From: an uncultured Flavobacteriaceae bacterium
GTDB lineage: Bacteria > Bacteroidota > Bacteroidia > Flavobacteriales > Flavobacteriaceae
Direction of reading: 5' to 3'
Length of the DNA stretch: 64,000 bases
NCBI GenBank assembly: GCA_947503005.1
Contig: CANNCA010000006.1
Coordinates: 62,001 to 126,000, forward strand
Shown piece after piece: positions 59,968 through 64,000 of the stretch. The position numbers were made by a program, and so were the translations under genes. Positions within the stretch are counted from its first letter, which is position 1. Each line of letters starts with the position of its first letter. The notes under the pieces were generated by a model. It searched no databases. It was not told the origin of the DNA and saw nothing but the letters and a program-made list of their open reading frames with translations.

Positions 59968-61485
59968 ATGAACAAAAAAGTTATCCTGATGATATTAGAT
60001 GGATGGGGTAAATCACCTGATCCCAAAGTATCTGCAATCGACAATGCAAATACACCGTTTGTGGATTCCCTATACCTTAAATACCCAAACTCAAATTTAT
60101 TGACCGATGGAATGAATGTTGGATTACCAGAGGGCCAAATGGGAAATAGTGAAGTTGGACATATGAATTTAGGGGCCGGTAGAATCGTTTATCAGGACTT
60201 AGCGAAAATAAACTTGGCCGTAAAAGAGAATACGCTAAAGAATGAAAAAGTGCTACAGGATGCCTTTAAATACGCCAACGAGCATAACAGACCTGTTCAT
60301 TTTTTAGGTTTGTTAAGTGATGGAGGTGTTCATAGTCATTCTTCGCATTTAAGGGGACTCATAGAAGCAGGACAGTCCGCGGGAGTTAAAAATATGTACG
60401 TACATGCCTTTACCGATGGTAGGGATGTTGATCCAAAAAGTGGAAAAGGCTACCTGGAAGACCTTGAGGATTTCTGTACCGATAAAAATGCGGCCATAGC
60501 TACTGTTATAGGAAGGTATTACGCGATGGACAGGGACAAACGTTGGGAGCGAGTCAAACTGGCTTATGACCTTCTGGTGCATAGCAAGGGGGTAAAATCA
60601 AATTCTATTTCTGAAATCGTTCAACAGAGTTATGAAGATGGAGTAACCGATGAATTCATCAAGCCTGTTGTTTTAACGAATACTTCGGGAGAAGCAATAG
60701 CAAAAATCAAAGATGGAGATGTAGTCATTTTTTTCAATTTCAGAACGGATAGAGGGCGAGAATTGACACAAATGCTGAGCCAAGCAGATTTTCAAGAACA
60801 GAACACCCACAAGTTAAAACTACACTACGTGACGCTTACCAATTATGACGATTCTTTTGAAGCGGTCCATGTGGTCTATGATAAGGACAATATTGAAGAT
60901 ACGCTAGGCGAAGTTCTTGCTGAAAGCGGAAAGAAACAGATTCGAATCGCTGAGACGGAGAAGTACCCACATGTCACTTTCTTTTTCAACGGTGGAAGGG
61001 AAATTCCTTTTGAGGGTGAAGAACGCATTCTATGTCCTTCTCCAAAAGTTGCGACCTATGATTTGAAACCGGAGATGAGTGCTTTTGAAATTCGGGATGC
61101 CATTATTCCAGAACTTGAAAAAGGGGATGTAGATTTTGTTTGTCTAAATTTCGCAAATCCTGATATGGTTGGGCATACGGGTGATATGGATGCTGCCATT
61201 AAAGCGTGTGAAACAGTGGATAGTTGTGCAGAATCGGTAATTACGACGGCATTAAAAAATGGGTATAGTACTATTGTCATTGCAGATCATGGTAATTGTG
61301 AAACCATGATTAATCCCGATGGGTCACCTAATACCGCACATACCACGAATCCTGTTCCATTAATTTTAGTTGATAACGAAATTAAACATATTCAAGATGG
61401 TGTATTAGGAGATATCGCACCCACCATACTTAAGCTCATGGGAATTGAACAACCCAAGGCAATGACCTGCAAGCCATTGATCTGA
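59968..61485 (+). CDS. gpmI: Cofactor-independent phosphoglycerate mutase
   Basis: 505 residues. The enzyme interconverts 3- and 2-phosphoglycerate using two Mn2+ and a phosphoserine intermediate. N-terminal metal site KVILMILDGWG, catalytic serine in EGQMGNSEVGHMNLGAGRIV, substrate loop VHSHSSHLRG, HAFTDGRDVDP, and C-terminal VIADHGNCETM with TAHTTNPVPLI complete the alkaline-phosphatase-superfamily active site. Length matches the bacterial iPGM family. A TACTTTTG box at 59941-59948 precedes the ATG, but no TTG lies at the proper distance. Confidence 0.97.
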   Translation: MNKKVILMILDGWGKSPDPKVSAIDNANTPFVDSLYLKYPNSNLLTDGMNVGLPEGQMGNSEVGHMNLGAGRIVYQDLAKINLAVKENTLKNEKVLQDAFKYANEHNRPVHFLGLLSDGGVHSHSSHLRGLIEAGQSAGVKNMYVHAFTDGRDVDPKSGKGYLEDLEDFCTDKNAAIATVIGRYYAMDRDKRWERVKLAYDLLVHSKGVKSNSISEIVQQSYEDGVTDEFIKPVVLTNTSGEAIAKIKDGDVVIFFNFRTDRGRELTQMLSQADFQEQNTHKLKLHYVTLTNYDDSFEAVHVVYDKDNIEDTLGEVLAESGKKQIRIAETEKYPHVTFFFNGGREIPFEGEERILCPSPKVATYDLKPEMSAFEIRDAIIPELEKGDVDFVCLNFANPDMVGHTGDMDAAIKACETVDSCAESVITTALKNGYSTIVIADHGNCETMINPDGSPNTAHTTNPVPLILVDNEIKHIQDGVLGDIAPTILKLMGIEQPKAMTCKPLI

Positions 61486-61519
61486 TCAACTTATTACAAA
61501 TGTTTTACCTTTGCGGGCT

Positions 61520-62338
61520 ATGATTATTGTAAAGACAGCAGAAGAAATTGAATTAATGCGCGAAAGTGCCCTAATCGTTTCTAAGACTTTAGGAATGTTA
61601 GCTGCGGAAGTGAAACCAGGAGTCACTACCCTTAAACTAGATACACTGGCCGAAACCTTTATTCGCGATCATGGTGGGGTACCTGGGTTTCTAGGTTTAT
61701 ATGACTTCCCTAATTCCTTATGTATGAGTCCTAATGCACAAGTCGTCCACGGAATTCCTAATGATACGCCATTGGAAGACGGAGATATCATTTCGATTGA
61801 CTGTGGTGTTTTGAAAAATGAATTCTACGGTGATCACGCTTATACTTTTGAAGTAGGAGAAGTAGCACAAGAAACCAAAGAGCTCTTGGAAGCAACCAAA
61901 GAATCCCTTTATGTAGGCATCCGAGAATTTAAAATAGGTAATCGTGTAGGCGACGTCGGCTATGCCATTCAAAAATATACTGAAGATAGAGGGTATGGGG
62001 TTGTACGCGAATTGGTAGGTCACGGATTAGGCCGCAAAATGCACGAAGACCCGGAAATGCCCAATTATGGCAAAAGAGGTCGAGGTAAAAAGTTCATTGA
62101 GGGTATGGTAGTCGCCATTGAACCAATGATAAATTTGGGCACAAGACGCATAAAGCAATTAAGTGACGGTTGGACCATTCTAACAGCCGACGGCAAACCA
62201 AGTGCGCATTTCGAGCACAACGTCGCACTAGTTGATGGAAAACCGGAACTACTTTCTACCTTCAAATATGTTTATGACGCCTTAGGTATAAATAGTGATG
62301 AGGAGGAAGAATTTCGCCAGAAAAAACTTCAGCAATAG
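61520..62338 (+). CDS. map: Type I methionine aminopeptidase
   Basis: 272 residues from the ATG at 61520; a TTG nine bases earlier is less likely. The enzyme removes initiator methionine from nascent proteins. Metal ligands are visible in SIDCGVLKNEFYGDHAYTFE (two Asp), VGHGLGRKMHEDPEMPNYG (His), VVAIEPM (Glu) and HFEHNVAL (Glu). The -7 box TACCTTTG lies at 61506-61513, just 6 bases before the ATG, so the transcript may be nearly leaderless; a CTG lies 21 bases before it. It follows gpmI by 34 bases. Confidence 0.96.
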   Translation: MIIVKTAEEIELMRESALIVSKTLGMLAAEVKPGVTTLKLDTLAETFIRDHGGVPGFLGLYDFPNSLCMSPNAQVVHGIPNDTPLEDGDIISIDCGVLKNEFYGDHAYTFEVGEVAQETKELLEATKESLYVGIREFKIGNRVGDVGYAIQKYTEDRGYGVVRELVGHGLGRKMHEDPEMPNYGKRGRGKKFIEGMVVAIEPMINLGTRRIKQLSDGWTILTADGKPSAHFEHNVALVDGKPELLSTFKYVYDALGINSDEEEEFRQKKLQQ

Positions 62339-62349
62339 TAATTTTCAGG

Positions 62350-63114
62350 ATGAAAAAATTGTTCAAATACATCCTAAATACTATTCCCAGACCCCTGCTA
62401 ATTAAACTGAGCTATTATGCACGACCTTTCCTCGCATTTTCAATGCGGGGTGATACGTACATGGATCCCATCGATGGTAAAACATTCAAAAGCTTTTTGC
62501 CCTACGGTTATGAAAATCCTCGAGAAAATGTACTCGCACCAGCCACCTTATCATTAGAGCGTCACCGACTGCTGTGGTTATACCTAAAAAACGAGACCGA
62601 TTTCTTTACTTCAAATCTTAAGGTATTACACTTTGCTCCAGAACAAGCATTTTATAAACGTTTCCGAAAACTAAAAAATCTTGAATACACAACAACGGAT
62701 TTGAATTCACCCCTAGCCGATGTAAAGGCGGATATTTGCAACCTACCTTTTGAAGACAATAGCTATGATGTTATTTTATGCAACCATGTCTTGGAACATA
62801 TACCCAATGACACAAAGGCAATGAAAGAGTTATATCGCATACTCAAACCGGGTGGTTGGGGTATTTTTCAGATTCCACAAGAATTGAAAAGAGCGACTAC
62901 TTTTGAAGACAACTCCATAACAGACAAAAAAGAAAGGGCAAAAATTTTTGGCCAATATGACCATGTTCGTGTTTATGGTCGAGATTATTTTGACAAGCTT
63001 CGCGGTATTGGTTTCGAAGTTGACGAGGTCGACTATACCGCTATGATATCAACAGATGAAGTGGAGCGCTATCGTTTGGCGAAAGGCGAAATTATCCCTT
63101 TGGTGAGAAAATAA
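62350..63114 (+). CDS. Class I SAM-dependent methyltransferase
   Basis: 254 residues with the Methyltransf_11-type pattern: LKVLHFAPEQAFYKRFRKLK (motif I variant, with FAPE in place of the usual GxGxG), DLNSPLADVKADICNLPFED, NSYDVILCNHVLEHIPND and LYRILKPGGWGIFQIPQEL. The N-terminal 80 residues (KTFKSFLPYGYENPRENVLA) suggest a polysaccharide- or lipid-pathway enzyme, but the substrate is unknown. It is 11 bases downstream of map, hence cotranscribed, and ends directly against the convergent apbE. Confidence 0.88.
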   Translation: MKKLFKYILNTIPRPLLIKLSYYARPFLAFSMRGDTYMDPIDGKTFKSFLPYGYENPRENVLAPATLSLERHRLLWLYLKNETDFFTSNLKVLHFAPEQAFYKRFRKLKNLEYTTTDLNSPLADVKADICNLPFEDNSYDVILCNHVLEHIPNDTKAMKELYRILKPGGWGIFQIPQELKRATTFEDNSITDKKERAKIFGQYDHVRVYGRDYFDKLRGIGFEVDEVDYTAMISTDEVERYRLAKGEIIPLVRK

Positions 63115-64000
63115 TTATTTCACAACTACTGCGCTAAAACCCTCCGTCATAAATTCTTGGGTATCACCATTTTCATCTAAGTAAACTATATAGGCTTCTA
63201 GCTCTTTTTGGGTAGCTAAAAGGTCAAGAACTTTATTTAATTCCATCGCCATAAAAGCGGTCGCATAGGCGTCTGCTTCTGCACAGGTTTTCGCCAAAAC
63301 GTTTGCTCCCAAAGTTTTAGAATTCTTAGTAAAACCGGTTTTGGGATCCACGGTGTGAACATATTTCTCACCTTTAATCGAATCGATTCTGAACTTTCTG
63401 TAATTCCCGGAAGAAGCCAAGGCCCTATCTTTTAAATTGATAATAATTTTCAATCCTCTACCCTGTTCGGCTTGCGGGTCCTCAATTCCGGTTGCCCACG
63501 GTTTCTTTTTAATTCTATTCTCTCCTTTAGCAACAATTTCCCCTCCAACCTCAATTAAATAGTTCTGAATTCCTTTTTTGTCCATAAGAACAGCAAGACG
63601 GTCGATGGCATATCCTTTGGCAATTGCGTTGAAATCAAAACGTATGGCCGGGTTCTTTTTTTGGATGGTATTCGCATCGGTCAACGATACCTTATCGAAA
63701 CCGACAAAGCTCAAAAGGCTATCTACAAGGGTACTGTCTAATTGAAGTTGCTCCCCGGGTCCAAAACCCCATGCGTTTACCAAAACGCCAACAGTAGGGT
63801 CAAAATAGCCTTCAGTCTTTTGATGTATTTCTTTGGATAGATTAAAAACATCTTTGAACATTTTATCGACCACAACCATGGAATCTCCATCATTAATTCT
63901 AGAAATGTCGGAGTCAGGAATATATGTTGACAAAGATTTATTTACCACTGAAAATACTGAATCAATTTCACTTTGAAAATCTAGTTCTTTCTCAGATTGG
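63115..64000 (-). CDS. apbE: FAD:protein FMN transferase (ApbE), N-terminus outside the window
   Basis: The frame is open to the right edge; about 295 C-terminal residues are visible and the start, probably with a lipoprotein signal, lies beyond. ApbE attaches FMN through a phosphoester bond to Thr/Ser of Nqr/Rnf subunits in the periplasm. Family signatures: STYIPDSDISRIN, GYFDPTVGVLVNAWGFGP, RFDFNAIAKGYAIDRLAVLM, LIEVGGEIVAKGENRIKKKP, and the Mg-site acidic CAEADAYATAFMAM. A GTG at 63948 is too late to be the real start because conserved residues continue upstream. Confidence 0.94.
   Translation of the reverse strand, partial: QSEKELDFQSEIDSVFSVVNKSLSTYIPDSDISRINDGDSMVVVDKMFKDVFNLSKEIHQKTEGYFDPTVGVLVNAWGFGPGEQLQLDSTLVDSLLSFVGFDKVSLTDANTIQKKNPAIRFDFNAIAKGYAIDRLAVLMDKKGIQNYLIEVGGEIVAKGENRIKKKPWATGIEDPQAEQGRGLKIIINLKDRALASSGNYRKFRIDSIKGEKYVHTVDPKTGFTKNSKTLGANVLAKTCAEADAYATAFMAMELNKVLDLLATQKELEAYIVYLDENGDTQEFMTEGFSAVVVK

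Overview
The window looks like an ordinary chromosomal stretch of a marine Flavobacteriaceae bacterium (phylum Bacteroidota). The evidence is a low-GC genome with few Shine-Dalgarno sites, promoter elements of the Bacteroidota TAnnTTTG type, a type IX secretion system (T9SS) cargo/PorP-SprF/OmpA cassette, several gliding-motility-type C-terminal sorting domains, ECF sigma/anti-sigma pairs, and the flavobacterial microprotein family DUF6747. A Maribacter/Zobellia-like relative is my guess and is not proven. I see no rRNA, tRNA, CRISPR, transposase or prophage core genes.

Layout. (1) 1-8.6 kb: mostly minus-strand small genes (sterol-desaturase-like fragment, lipoprotein, flavodoxin-fold oxidoreductase, Crp-type regulator, acetyltransferase, membrane proteins), then valS, a secreted DUF1573 protein and a two-lobed aspartyl protease with a PDZ domain. 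(2) 8.7-22.4 kb: housekeeping and regulation: aminotransferase, murB, an ECF sigma/anti-sigma pair, a second ECF sigma factor, lipA, gap, a TPR hybrid histidine kinase, lpxK, a Nif3-like protein, a coiled-coil protein whose Zn-ribbon cysteines are all gone, DUF4174, and kynurenine 3-monooxygenase. (3) 22.4-33.2 kb: a 578-bp intergenic region with two strong hairpins (possible small RNA), then a 2403-residue Calx-beta adhesin containing 11 tandem units of exactly 348 bp, followed by PorP/SprF and an OmpA-family protein. This is a type-B T9SS cargo plus its outer-membrane partners. (4) 33.2-45.4 kb: a ClpP-type protease, MFS transporter, kynureninase, O-methyltransferase, PAP2 phosphatase, TatA, M1 aminopeptidase, DUF6702 and four tandem paralogous secreted carboxypeptidase-regulatory-like proteins, one with an apparent ATT or CTG start. 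(5) 45.7-57.2 kb: the most unusual region: eight consecutive secreted proteins on the plus strand. Six are built from modules otherwise familiar from phage tail fibres, and two are paralogous proteins with gliding-motility (CHU_C) C-termini, one closing each sub-cluster. No phage structural or packaging gene is present, so I read this as a cell-surface fibre/adhesin locus. (6) 57.3-64 kb: a Tat-exported M15 peptidase, an M48 peptidase, DUF6747, an ankyrin protein, gpmI, map, a methyltransferase and a truncated ApbE.

Working together: kmo and kynU supply two consecutive steps of tryptophan/kynurenine degradation from separate loci. The PorP/SprF-OmpA pair could serve the giant adhesin next to it and possibly the two CHU_C proteins of the fibre locus, which has no PorP gene of its own. 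TatA and the twin-arginine M15 peptidase also fit together. All family assignments come from reading motifs by eye; no database search was run.
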